Positions 7,353-15,320 of a DNA stretch of 21,904 nt are shown piece by piece. Made by a program: the position numbers and the translations under genes. Origin of the DNA: Sulfurovum sp. (GTDB lineage: Bacteria > Campylobacterota > Campylobacteria > Campylobacterales > Sulfurovaceae); contig JAUXGC010000010.1 in assembly GCA_030622375.1 (NCBI GenBank), positions 1-21,904 of the forward strand. Direction: 5' to 3'. The notes beneath the pieces are model-generated. The model ran no database searches. It worked only from the letters and a program-made list of their open reading frames with translations, and had not been told where the DNA came from. Positions within the stretch are counted from its first letter, which is position 1. The number at the start of each line of letters is the position of its first letter.

Positions 7353-9153
7353 TGATACTGTTTAGCCTACTTTTAGCTACAGCTACCACCTCTTCATCTT
7401 CTCCCATATCTAACCACTTAAATTTTTGACCACTCTGTATGGTACCATCCAATATATCGCCACTATCACGAAACTTCAAATCTAGTTTTGCAATATCAAA
7501 TCCGTTAGTGGTTTGGGTAAAGCGTTCTAGCCTAAAGTTTTTAACACTGTTTGAGTAAAGGTAGCACCAACTCTTTAAGCCATTACGCCCTACTCTTCCT
7601 CTAAGCTGATGCAATGTGGCAAGTCCTAATCTTTCTGCTCCTACAATGACGATAAGGGTCAATTTGGGCAGAGAAATACCTACTTCCACAACGGTAGTAG
7701 CTAAAAGTATATTTCCTTTTTTTCTAAACTCTAACAGCACTTCCTCTTTATGTTTGTCTTTTCCGTGTGTTACATAAACATTTTTAAACTTCTTTTCCCA
7801 AAATTCTCGACTCTCTTTTAAAGATTGATAAGGTACTTCCTCACTCTCTTCAACCAAAGGATAAATGATAAGCACTTGATGTTGTTGTGCTATTTCATCT
7901 TCAATATGTTTCAGAAGATGAGGGAAATCTTGTTTGCCTATGGTTTTTGTCAGCACCTCTCGTTCAAAAGGGGTAGTGGTAATAAGACTTACATCTAACA
8001 GTTCTGACTCCATCATGGCTTGTGTTCGAGGTATAGGGGTTGCAGAAAACTGTATAAAATGGGGCTTTCTCTCATCTTTGCTTACCAATGCCTCCAAACT
8101 CTGCCTCTGCTTTGTACCAAAACGATGTTGCTCATCTACCATTACAAGGGAAGCTTGTGGTAAATCCTCTTTATATATAAGTGCATGTGTGCCTATGACA
8201 AAATCTGCCTGAGTGTAGTCACCCTTATCTCTACCCTGCATCACTAAAGCTATTTTCACCTCTTTTGGCAAATATTTGTTTGCCTCTTCATATAGTTGCA
8301 AAGCAAGAAGTGAAGTAGGTGCCATTAAGATACTCTTATGCGGGTATGCCATCATAACTGAAGCTAAAATGACTACTGTTTTACCAGACCCTACATCTCC
8401 TACTACCATACGCTTAGTTGCTTTCTCTTCTGAAGCTAAGTCTATTTTGATTTGGGCTATGACTTTTTGTTGCTCTTGCGTTAAGACAAAAGGCAAATGT
8501 TTTATAAAAGATTTTTCATCTCCATTTAATGCTCTAAGTGCAGGAAAATCTGCTCTTTTACCTCTTAGCTTTTTAAGGTGATTGAAGGCTTCTACAAATT
8601 TAAGTACATTTACTGTCTCCTCTTTAAATGCACCATTCAAATAAACATCTTCTATATTTTTTGGAAAATGCACACGAAGAAGAGTTGCCACCTCTTTGCT
8701 ATCTAAGCCTTCATTAAAAAGATTTCTCTCTGTTACATAACACTCTATAAGAGAAGCTATCTCACTATCTTTTATGACTGTTTTGTATTTGGGTGTTATC
8801 TTGCCTACCTCTTTAATGGACCTAGGTTGCGACATTTGCAAATAACCTTTATACTCTTCCAGTCTGCCTTGTATTACATGGTTTGAACCCACTTCAAAAA
8901 GCTTGTGATGATAAGGTGTTGTTTTAAAAAAAGTGGAAGATAGTTGTCTGTTTGACTCTGAAAGATTAAAAGTAATACGAAGTTTTCCTCTATAGATGCT
9001 ACTATTTAAAACTTTTGCTTCAAGTGTATTTAACTTGCCTAACTCCAATAAAATCGAGAGGGTTGTATCGTTATAAGAGCTAGGAATTATGAGTGCAAGG
9101 TCAAGCAATGAGTGTATTTTTAGTTTTTGAAACAGTTGTTTAGATTCTTCCAT
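7348..9153 (-). CDS. recG: ATP-dependent DNA helicase RecG
   Basis: The 601-residue protein has the RecG layout: an N-terminal OB-fold wedge region (to about 220), then superfamily 2 helicase motifs: Walker A GDVGSGKT (about 251-258), DEQH in VMVDEQHRFG (about 338), FSATPIPRT, ATTVVEVGISLP, and the arginine-finger motif LHQLRGRVGRNG (about 518). RecG remodels stalled forks, D-loops and Holliday junctions. It is shorter than E. coli RecG (about 690 residues), as in other Campylobacterota. AAAGGAGTAGGAG precedes the ATG directly. The last codon and TAG stop fall in the head of a REP-like element, so the C-terminus was probably set by its insertion. A 297-base repeat-rich spacer separates it from the M16 gene. 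Confidence 0.96.
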   Translation of the reverse strand: MEESKQLFQKLKIHSLLDLALIIPSSYNDTTLSILLELGKLNTLEAKVLNSSIYRGKLRITFNLSESNRQLSSTFFKTTPYHHKLFEVGSNHVIQGRLEEYKGYLQMSQPRSIKEVGKITPKYKTVIKDSEIASLIECYVTERNLFNEGLDSKEVATLLRVHFPKNIEDVYLNGAFKEETVNVLKFVEAFNHLKKLRGKRADFPALRALNGDEKSFIKHLPFVLTQEQQKVIAQIKIDLASEEKATKRMVVGDVGSGKTVVILASVMMAYPHKSILMAPTSLLALQLYEEANKYLPKEVKIALVMQGRDKGDYTQADFVIGTHALIYKEDLPQASLVMVDEQHRFGTKQRQSLEALVSKDERKPHFIQFSATPIPRTQAMMESELLDVSLITTTPFEREVLTKTIGKQDFPHLLKHIEDEIAQQHQVLIIYPLVEESEEVPYQSLKESREFWEKKFKNVYVTHGKDKHKEEVLLEFRKKGNILLATTVVEVGISLPKLTLIVIVGAERLGLATLHQLRGRVGRNGLKSWCYLYSNSVKNFRLERFTQTTNGFDIAKLDLKFRDSGDILDGTIQSGQKFKWLDMGEDEEVVAVAKSRLNSIT

Positions 9154-9258
9154 CTCCTACTCCTTTGTTTCGCTTATTATACAAAAATTTCAGAAAGAGA
9201 AGAAAAATATGTCAAATTGTAATATTTTTTGGTATTTGAATATGATTATGTTTGACGG

Positions 9259-9364
9259 ATTTTTATTGTTATTTGGATTTGTGGTGTTGTCGGGGGACAA
9301 CACCCTACGGGTTTGTGTGTATGATAAAATTTAAAATGGTTTTATGAATTTTTATTGTTATTTG
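9259..9364. repeat. 17-bp direct repeats in the recG upstream spacer
   Basis: ATTTTTATTGTTATTTG occurs at 9259-9275 and again at 9348-9364, 89 bases apart, with similar AT-rich flanks (GGATT versus GAATT). The first copy precedes one REP-like hairpin (9283-9308) and the second lies before another (9407-9432). This may be an old duplication of a REP with its flank. The 9154-9450 spacer holds no gene I can support. Confidence 0.55.
9283..9308 (-). repeat. GTAG-headed REP-like element (copy 2, GGTGTTGT family)
   Basis: On the minus strand: GTAG (9308-9305), arm GGTGTTGTC, loop CCCC, arm GACAACACC, a perfect 9-bp stem. Compared with the other two copies the loop-closing G-C pair is replaced by C-G, a compensatory change that keeps the hairpin. 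The tail after the palindrome differs from the other copies. Confidence 0.78.
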
Positions 9365-9405
9365 AATTATTTACATATGATAAAAATACAAAATTGCATG
9401 TCATC

Positions 9406-9445
9406 CGTAGGGTGTTGTGCCCCCACAACACCGTTTATTTGCAAA
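9406..9445 (+). repeat. GTAG-headed REP-like element (copy 3, GGTGTTGT family)
   Basis: CGTAG, arm GGTGTTGTG (9411-9419), loop CCCC, arm CACAACACC (9424-9432), tail GTTTATTTGCAAA to 9445. It is identical at 39 of 40 positions to the inverted copy at 7352-7313. It ends five bases from the M16 gene's stop codon, so it also lies in that gene's 3' end and may stop or protect its transcript. Confidence 0.82.
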
Positions 9446-9450
9446 TGTAA

Positions 9451-10734
9451 CTACTTCTTTGTCACAATAGAAAATGAAAGATCTGACAACTCTTTATGAG
9501 ATTTGATAAAGTCATTCATCTCTTCAAGTGTAACTGTTTCTATATGTTTTAACTGCTCTTTACTAAAGCCCAAAGGTCTGTCATAATAGTATTCATTATA
9601 AGCTCGGTGAAGTCTTTGAGAGAGTGTTTCTGTACGAAGAGGTTCTGAACCTAATAAAAATTTCTTTGTAGCTTCAAGCTCTTTTGCCGTTATGCCTTTC
9701 TCAACAAAGGCATCTACTACCTCTTGTATTAGATTTTTAGCTTCATCTTGAGTTGAGAGTTTTGTTTGTAAATATCCACTCACATATGAAACTGATTTAG
9801 AGCGTATAAGATGAGCATAAACCCCATAAGTAAGTCCACGTTTTACACGAATCTCCTCCATTAAACGGCTACCAAAACCTGCACCACCAAGAAGATACTC
9901 TGCTATTTTAGCTTTATATTGGTCTTTCTCTTTATATGAATAGTGAAACGGTGCAGCAAAATAAATATAAGCTTGTTGCGTCTCTTCATCACTAAGAACC
10001 ACCTCTTTTTTATCTGAAGCAGCAAGAGTTTCAATCTCTTTTGTCTCTACTTTAGGAAAAAGTTCAAGAATTTCACTCAAATAATTTTTTGCTTCTTTAA
10101 GAGAGATATCTCCTCCTACTACGGCTATAACATTGTTGTAGCCCAAATGTGAAGCCAAAAAGCTTTTCATATCTTCAAGAGAGATACTCTCTACACTCTC
10201 AAATGTGCCATTATAAGGTTTTGCCAAAGCAGAACCTTTAAAGATAACCTCTCGCAACTTAGAAGCTGCTATGTAGTTAAAATCACTCTTTTTTTGTGTA
10301 AGCCAACCTATCTTTTGACGCTTAATCTGATCTACTGCCTCTTTAGTGTAGTTTGGGTCTTTGAGCAACTCTTTTAGACGCTCTATGGCATAAGGAAATT
10401 CACTTTTGAGTGCTGAGACTTCTATGTTGAAACTTTCACGCCCCACACTAGCCCCAATATCTACAGCATGAGCATCAAGCTTGGTAGCAAACCCAACGCT
10501 TCCATCTTTTGAAGTACCCTCATTGAGTAGTTTGGCAGACATATCAGCCAAACCATCTTTTGTATTGCTCAAATGTCCAGCATTTTTAAACACAAGTTGA
10601 ATAGATACAATAGGGATATAATTTCCCCCCTCAAAAACAACAGGAACTGAAACATCCTTAACCTTAATCTCTTTAACCGTTGCAGCCATTAATGCTCCTT
10701 GTAATAGTAATAATAAAATCAATAATTTTTTCAT
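9451..10734 (-). CDS. Secreted M16-family peptidase-like protein lacking the zinc motif
   Basis: The 427-residue protein starts with a Sec signal peptide (MKKLLILLLLLQGALMAA). Two M16 halves follow. The N-terminal half has the FKNAGHLSNTKDGLADMS and LLNEGT context where active pitrilysin-type enzymes carry HxxEH, but here that stretch reads DMSAK, so both His and the catalytic Glu are absent. The C-terminal half contains IRVKRGLTYGVYA, the Arg/Tyr motif of M16 non-catalytic domains. This resembles the inactive partner of a heterodimeric periplasmic M16 protease (mitochondrial-processing-peptidase alpha / PqqL-like). A catalytic partner is not in this window. AGGAAG precedes the ATG. mqnC lies 44 bases upstream on the same strand, an adjacency I recall from Helicobacter pylori. 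Confidence 0.85.
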   Translation of the reverse strand: MKKLLILLLLLQGALMAATVKEIKVKDVSVPVVFEGGNYIPIVSIQLVFKNAGHLSNTKDGLADMSAKLLNEGTSKDGSVGFATKLDAHAVDIGASVGRESFNIEVSALKSEFPYAIERLKELLKDPNYTKEAVDQIKRQKIGWLTQKKSDFNYIAASKLREVIFKGSALAKPYNGTFESVESISLEDMKSFLASHLGYNNVIAVVGGDISLKEAKNYLSEILELFPKVETKEIETLAASDKKEVVLSDEETQQAYIYFAAPFHYSYKEKDQYKAKIAEYLLGGAGFGSRLMEEIRVKRGLTYGVYAHLIRSKSVSYVSGYLQTKLSTQDEAKNLIQEVVDAFVEKGITAKELEATKKFLLGSEPLRTETLSQRLHRAYNEYYYDRPLGFSKEQLKHIETVTLEEMNDFIKSHKELSDLSFSIVTKK

Positions 10735-10778
10735 TTGTTCTTCCTAATTAATCACACGATAGTGTGTCTTGTAAAACT

Positions 10779-11840
10779 TTAATATCGTTCCAAAATATCA
10801 TACGCAGTATTGCGTTTTGCTGGGCTTTCGCCTATATCTTTGATGAGTCTTATCATCTCATCTTGGTTCATCTCATTTTTGGCTCCAGCCGCAGAGACGA
10901 CATTCTCTTCCATCATCGTTGAACCTAAATCATTTGCACCAAAAAGAAGTGCCATTTGACCTATGTAAGAGCCTTGTGTGACCCATGAACTCTGTATGTT
11001 TGGTACATTATCCAAAAAGAGTCTAGCTACTGCTAAATATCTCAAATACTGATTTGGAGTCGTCTTGCTAATAGTTGGCAATTCTCGTTTTAGCTCTGTA
11101 TTGTCACTCTGATATGACCACATAATAAATGCTCTAAACCCACCTGTCTCATCTTGAAGCTTACGCACATGGTCAAAATGTTCTACTATCTCACGTGTAG
11201 TTTCCACTGTACCGTACATCATCGTAGCTGTTGATTTTATACCTAGTTTATGTGCCTGTCTGTGCACCTCTAGCCACTCATCTTTGTCATGTTTTTTAGG
11301 TGCGATGATATCTCTTACTCTGTCTGAGAGTATCTCTGCACCTGCACCAGGAATAGAAGAAAGTCCTTTTGCCTTAAGTCGTGTCAGAACTTCAGTAATA
11401 CTTATATTTGAGCGGTTAGCTATATAGTTTATCTCAATAGAAGAGAAGCCGTGAATAGTTACTTGTGGGTATTTGACATGGATATGCTCGACCAAGTCTT
11501 CATACCACTCTATCTCCAGTTTGGGGTGTACCCCGCCTTGAAACAGTATTTGCGTTCCACCAATAGCCAACAATTCATCTATTTTTTGGTCTATCTCTTC
11601 AAATGTCAAAATGTAAGCATCTTCTTTTTTCTCATGTCTATAGAAAGCACAAAACTTACAATCAACCCAACATATATTAGTATAGTTAATGTTTCTATCT
11701 ACTACGAAAGTAGTAACGCCTTTGGGATGCATCTCTTTTTTACTGGCTAGTGCCATTTGCCCTAAAGTTTTAAGGTCAGCATTTTCTATGAGTTCTACTG
11801 CTTCATCAATCGTCATACGTTTTTGCATGGTTGTTGTCAA
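10779..11840 (-). CDS. mqnC: Cyclic dehypoxanthinyl futalosine synthase MqnC (menaquinone)
   Basis: This 353-residue radical SAM enzyme has the cluster motif CWVDCKFC (Cys57, 61, 64; CxxxCxxC). The MqnC signatures follow in order: LFQGGVHPKLEIEWYE, SSIPGAGAEIL, STATMMYGTVETT, QDETGGFRAFIMWSYQ and GSTMMEENV. MqnC cyclises dehypoxanthinyl futalosine in the futalosine pathway to menaquinone, used by Campylobacterota in place of the Men route. GTVET/DETGGF favour MqnC over the related MqnE. The likely start is TTG at 11840-11838, one base after the nusB stop, with GAAGAGG seven bases before; ATG codons at residues 5 and 9 are alternatives. It is translationally packed with nusB and ribH. Confidence 0.93.
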   Translation of the reverse strand: MTTTMQKRMTIDEAVELIENADLKTLGQMALASKKEMHPKGVTTFVVDRNINYTNICWVDCKFCAFYRHEKKEDAYILTFEEIDQKIDELLAIGGTQILFQGGVHPKLEIEWYEDLVEHIHVKYPQVTIHGFSSIEINYIANRSNISITEVLTRLKAKGLSSIPGAGAEILSDRVRDIIAPKKHDKDEWLEVHRQAHKLGIKSTATMMYGTVETTREIVEHFDHVRKLQDETGGFRAFIMWSYQSDNTELKRELPTISKTTPNQYLRYLAVARLFLDNVPNIQSSWVTQGSYIGQMALLFGANDLGSTMMEENVVSAAGAKNEMNQDEMIRLIKDIGESPAKRNTAYDILERY

Positions 11841-11841
11841 A

Positions 11842-12243
11842 TTATGCCTCTTCTTTCCCTATAGCATCCAAAACACCATTAATAAACTGTGGTGCTTTTT
11901 CATCTGCCAATGCTTTGGCAAGTTCAACTGCTTCATTGATGATAATGGCTCTATCTGTTTTAGATACAAGTATCTCAAATGCACCCAATCTCATAATGGC
12001 TTTTTCTACTTTACCGATGGCATCATAATCCCAATCTTTTAAATGGCTCTCTATCTCTTTATCTATCATTTCAAGATTTTCAAGTGTACCATTAAACAAA
12101 ATATAAGAGAACTCTCTTTGTTTGTTACGAATTTTACCCTCTTCCAAAATTTCATCTGAAAAATTAGCAATATTTTCATTTCCTAAATCATAAGCATAAA
12201 GTAAACCTACAACTGCTGTACGTGCTTGGTGTCGTGTTGCCAT
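11842..12243 (-). CDS. nusB: Transcription antitermination factor NusB
   Basis: At 133 residues this is normal length for NusB. It begins MATRHQARTAVVGLLYAYDLGN, the conserved Arg-rich helix that binds boxA RNA, and ends with the AIINEAVELAKALADEKAPQFINGVLD segment that forms the last helices of the family. NusB with NusE (S10) nucleates the antitermination complex on rRNA leaders. Its ATG follows the ribH stop codon with no gap, and mqnC starts one base after its own stop, so the three are probably cotranslated. ribH-nusB pairing is common in bacteria. Confidence 0.95.
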   Translation of the reverse strand: MATRHQARTAVVGLLYAYDLGNENIANFSDEILEEGKIRNKQREFSYILFNGTLENLEMIDKEIESHLKDWDYDAIGKVEKAIMRLGAFEILVSKTDRAIIINEAVELAKALADEKAPQFINGVLDAIGKEEA

Positions 12244-12711
12244 TTATACCAACTCTTCATAAAGGTTGATTAGCTCTATAAGTCCTACCATAGATTCAGC
12301 ACCTTTGTTTCCTGCTTTTGTTCCTGCTCTCTCTATGGCTTGCTCTATGGTATCTACCGTAAGCACACCAAAGGTAACTGGTTTTCCATGTTTTAGTGCC
12401 ACAGATGCCACACCTTTGGTCGCTTCTGCCGATATATAATCAAAGTGTGGTGTTGCACCTCTAATGACTGCTCCCAAACAACACACTGCGTCATATTTAC
12501 CAGAAGCAAGTGCCTTGTCTAATGCAAATGGGATTTCAAACGCCCCAGGTACTAAAATAAGCTCAAGCTTATCTGCATTTCCACCATGTCTTGCGTATGC
12601 ATCTACCGCACCCTCTACTAGTCTGTCTGTAATAAAGTGGTTAAATCTTGCATTAATAATAGCTACTTTTTTAGTAGTATCTACCTTTAAATTACCTTCT
12701 ACTGTTTTCAT
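12244..12711 (-). CDS. ribH: 6,7-dimethyl-8-ribityllumazine synthase
   Basis: The 155-residue protein is the full length of lumazine synthase, which condenses 5-amino-6-ribitylaminouracil with 3,4-dihydroxy-2-butanone 4-phosphate in the penultimate riboflavin step. Visible motifs are [50 protein letters not shown] (with the catalytic His) and [30 protein letters not shown] lies eight bases ahead of the ATG. No FMN riboswitch features are seen upstream. Instead the spacer to kdsA carries a structured repeat-like element (12754-12879). Confidence 0.96.
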   Translation of the reverse strand: MKTVEGNLKVDTTKKVAIINARFNHFITDRLVEGAVDAYARHGGNADKLELILVPGAFEIPFALDKALASGKYDAVCCLGAVIRGATPHFDYISAEATKGVASVALKHGKPVTFGVLTVDTIEQAIERAGTKAGNKGAESMVGLIELINLYEELV

Positions 12712-12753
12712 ATATTTACTCCTTGTCTCTTTTTTATTTTAAAAATGGGTCTT

Positions 12754-12879
12754 GGAAGTGGAGACTTTAGTCCCACCTCCCAGCCTAAACTGAATGGAAA
12801 TATTATATCTTTATTTCAGCCATAATTTCTAGTGGGACTGCCCGTAGGAAATGCCCTTGGGGTAGAAGTCTCCACTTCC
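12754..12879. repeat. Structured 126-bp element with 14-bp terminal inverted repeats between kdsA and ribH
   Basis: The ends are a perfect 14-bp inverted repeat: GGAAGTGGAGACTT (12754-12767) and AAGTCTCCACTTCC (12866-12879). Inside, AGTCCCAC (12769-12776) pairs with GTGGGACT (12832-12839), and a CTGAA/TTCAG pair is possible within that. The right shoulder (12840-12865) holds two GTAG tetranucleotides and a repeated TGCCC. It starts eight bases after the kdsA stop. It could be a MITE- or REP-composite element, or a structured RNA or processing site in the kdsA-ribH transcript. No target duplication is obvious at its edges. Confidence 0.6.
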
Positions 12880-12886
12880 TTAAGTT

Positions 12887-13735
12887 CTATTCTACTATCA
12901 TTCTGATAGCATCTATCTGTTTTATAAGTATATTTAATTTTTCTAACTCTATCATATTTGGTCCATCACTCAAAGCGATACTCGGGTCGAAGTGTGTTTC
13001 AAAAAAGAAACCATCTACACCTACCGCAGCTGCCGCACGGGAAAGATAAGGAACAAACGAGCTATCTCCTCCACTACTTGCACCGCCACTAGCTGGCATC
13101 TGCACAGAATGCGTAGCATCAAAAATAACAGGTGCAAATTCACGCATAGTTTTAAGCCCACGCATATCTACCACAAGGTTTCCATACCCGAAACTTGACC
13201 CTCTCTCTGTAAGCCATATATTATATTTTTTTGCATTTTCATAACTTACTTTACCGTCAAAACCGTCGAGTTGGAATTTAGTTCCTCCCTGCCCTGACGC
13301 TTGTTGAGCTAGTCTAGTTTTAAGTACTTTTGCTACAGAGTGTTCCATAGCGGCAGGTGCCAAAAACTGCCCTTTTTTTATGTTGACTACCGCAGATGTT
13401 TTGGCTGCTGCGACAAGCAAATCTGTCTGACGAGATAAAAATGCAGGAATTTGAAGTACATCGGCTACCTCAGATACTGAAGCTGGTTGCGTATAATCAT
13501 GCACATCTGTTAAAATGTTATAACCAAACTGCTCTTTGACTTCCTGAAGCATCTTAAGACCTTCTTCTAGTCCAGGTCCTCTAAAACTGTCTAAGCTTGT
13601 ACGATTAGCTTTATCAAAACTCGCTTTAAAATAGAACTCTTTTGTACAATCTTCATGATACTTATTTAAAGATTCTGCTATACGCATCACATTGTCTCTA
13701 CTCTCTAAAACACACGGTCCTGCTATTAAAATCAT
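12887..13735 (-). CDS. kdsA: 3-deoxy-D-manno-octulosonate 8-phosphate synthase (metal-dependent class)
   Basis: KdsA condenses phosphoenolpyruvate with arabinose 5-phosphate to make Kdo-8-P for the lipid A core. I choose ATG 13735-13733, giving 282 residues starting [12 protein letters not shown], because AAAGGA lies five bases ahead and homologues start here. A frame 8 codons longer runs into a GTAG-type repeat remnant. Conserved parts: [44 protein letters not shown]. Cys8 in AGPC, His in FDATHSVQ, Glu in FFFETHFDP and Asp in ALSDGPN are the four metal ligands of the Aquifex-type class, where E. coli KdsA has Asn in place of Cys. It is 28 bases after an EamA transporter gene on the same strand. 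Confidence 0.95.
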   Translation of the reverse strand: MILIAGPCVLESRDNVMRIAESLNKYHEDCTKEFYFKASFDKANRTSLDSFRGPGLEEGLKMLQEVKEQFGYNILTDVHDYTQPASVSEVADVLQIPAFLSRQTDLLVAAAKTSAVVNIKKGQFLAPAAMEHSVAKVLKTRLAQQASGQGGTKFQLDGFDGKVSYENAKKYNIWLTERGSSFGYGNLVVDMRGLKTMREFAPVIFDATHSVQMPASGGASSGGDSSFVPYLSRAAAAVGVDGFFFETHFDPSIALSDGPNMIELEKLNILIKQIDAIRMIVE

Positions 13736-13763
13736 TTCATTCCTTTGTAGGGTGGGCATACAG

Positions 13764-14660
13764 CTACTTTTTTGAAAAGGCTACAAGTAGCCCTGACAGT
13801 ATTACTAGGATTATACCCAAAACTGTCCAAAAATCAGGTACGGGGTCGCCCAACATCACTCCTATCACTACCGCAAAGACGATGTTACTGTAACTTATCG
13901 TACCAACGATTCCTGCCTTAGTGAGCTCATAAGCCTTAGTCATCAAAAGTTGAGATATCGTAGCAAAAACACCAACTGCTGTAACGTACCACCACTCTAC
14001 GCCTATAGGCATAACGAACTCTGCAAACATCCAATCAAAATCTTCTGAAACAGTCATGTATGGCGTGATGAGCATCAAAAAAAGAGGTGCTATAGTACCA
14101 ACACCCATAAATGACATCACAATAGCACGAGTATCATAATATTTTCTAAGTTCACGTATAGAGGTATAGGCAAGTGCTGCACCTATGCCAGAGAAGATGC
14201 CCAGTATGTCATACTTATCGAAGCTTCCGCCTTGAGGTTGTGCGACCATAACGATACCCATAAAACCTATGACGATGGCAAATAGTGCATTTTTATGTAA
14301 TTTTTCATTTAAAAATATATAGGCAAAAATAGCCACAAATATCGGTGATGTTTTGTTATAAGTAACTGCTTCTCCCAGTGGTATATGTGCCATAATATAA
14401 AAGTATGCCAAAAGTGCCATGAAGCCCATAGAGCCTCGAAAAAGAAGTAAAAGAGGTTTTCCACCTGTTTGTTTGAGCGGCACTTTCCAAATGGCCAACC
14501 CTACCAAGATAACACCAAAAATATTTCTAAAAAATGTGACTTCTACAGGAGGTAAAACTTGACTCACTACTTTGGCAAAACCTCCCATAGCAGCGAAGCT
14601 CAATGAAGCCAATAACATAAAAAGGATACCTCTATCCATATTTTTAATCATTTTTTTCAA
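13764..14660 (-). CDS. EamA/DMT-family inner-membrane transporter
   Basis: The 298-residue protein is almost wholly hydrophobic with about ten membrane segments arranged as two EamA repeats, the drug/metabolite transporter plan. Typical cues are [17 protein letters not shown] in helix 1, [14 protein letters not shown] in helix 2, [16 protein letters not shown] before the middle, and [31 protein letters not shown] near the end. The substrate cannot be told from sequence; relatives export amino acids, nucleosides or drugs. The annotated first codon is TTG (14660-14658) with AAGG six to seven bases before; ATG at residue 4 or 8 would also serve. It sits between an FAH hydrolase and kdsA. Confidence 0.85.
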   Translation of the reverse strand: MKKMIKNMDRGILFMLLASLSFAAMGGFAKVVSQVLPPVEVTFFRNIFGVILVGLAIWKVPLKQTGGKPLLLLFRGSMGFMALLAYFYIMAHIPLGEAVTYNKTSPIFVAIFAYIFLNEKLHKNALFAIVIGFMGIVMVAQPQGGSFDKYDILGIFSGIGAALAYTSIRELRKYYDTRAIVMSFMGVGTIAPLFLMLITPYMTVSEDFDWMFAEFVMPIGVEWWYVTAVGVFATISQLLMTKAYELTKAGIVGTISYSNIVFAVVIGVMLGDPVPDFWTVLGIILVILSGLLVAFSKK

Positions 14661-14704
14661 GTATTGCCTTGGTTTTTTGGAAGTGTAACATAATTTGTTA
14701 CATA

Positions 14705-15313
14705 CTAATATACTATAAATTCTTCTTTTAAGATTAACTTTTTATCTATATAAATCTCTGCAAGAAAAACATCACTTTTTCTATAAGTTGCCACCCCTTT
14801 TGGTGTACCACTCATAATGACATCTCCATCTTTTAGGCTCATAAATGTCTCTATCTCTTCTAAAATATGATGTGGCTTATACATCATCAACTCATAGTTT
14901 GCATGTTGAGTCAAAACATCATTAACATAGAGCTTCATCTCTAAAGTTTCGATGTTGCCATTAAGCTTTACAAATTGACTTAAAACAGCAGAACCATCAA
15001 AACCTTTTGCTCTCTCCCAAGGTAACCCTTTCTCTTTCAGCTTATTTTGGATACCAACTTTTGTCAAATCCAGTCCAAAACCAACACCGTCTATCTGCTT
15101 ATCTTTAATGAGAAAACAAATCTCACCCTCAAAACGACAATCTTCTTGAATATACTTCAAGGTATCTGTTATGGCAGAGTTAGGTTTATTAAAAAGTACC
15201 ATACTCTCTGGTATTTCATTATTTAACTCTGCTATATGCTCTACATAGTTTCTACCAACACACACCACTTTTGATGGAGTAACGGCTTGACTATTAAACT
15301 TTATTGTATTCAT
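14705..15313 (-). CDS. Fumarylacetoacetate hydrolase (FAH/FAHD1) family protein
   Basis: The 202-residue single-domain protein has the FAH fold signatures: VCVGRNYVEHIAEL, LFNKPNSAI, the metal-ligand pair in FEGEICFLI, DLTKVGIQNKLKEKGLPWERAKGFDGSA and the closing SLKDGDVIMSGTPKGVA. Enzymes of this size (FAHD1, YcgM/HpcE type) cleave or decarboxylate acylpyruvates, including oxaloacetate, or isomerise homoprotocatechuate products. The substrate is not decidable here. Its ATG is seven bases after the stop of the anionic-substrate symporter, so it probably belongs to that operon and may act on an imported C4 acid or its product. That link is inference. Confidence 0.85.
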   Translation of the reverse strand: MNTIKFNSQAVTPSKVVCVGRNYVEHIAELNNEIPESMVLFNKPNSAITDTLKYIQEDCRFEGEICFLIKDKQIDGVGFGLDLTKVGIQNKLKEKGLPWERAKGFDGSAVLSQFVKLNGNIETLEMKLYVNDVLTQHANYELMMYKPHHILEEIETFMSLKDGDVIMSGTPKGVATYRKSDVFLAEIYIDKKLILKEEFIVY

Positions 15314-15320
15314 TGTCTAT

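Noticed and set aside
9154..9450. CRISPR-like array from the repeated palindromes near recG
   Set aside because: The copies are inverted relative to each other, unevenly spaced and without spacer-sized intervals or cas genes.
10753..10766. Hairpin CACAC-GATA-GTGTG between the M16 gene and mqnC
   Set aside because: Five pairs only and no T-run; too small to call a terminator.
12712..12886. FMN riboswitch before ribH
   Set aside because: The region is strongly structured, but I cannot find the conserved RFN loop sequences, and the outer stem looks like a terminal inverted repeat.
13764..13767. A second stop codon formed by a GTAG head, in the EamA gene (also the M16 gene at 9451-9454)
   Set aside because: Both genes end in an AAG (Lys) codon followed by TAG, which gives GTAG by chance; no palindrome follows as it does at recG.
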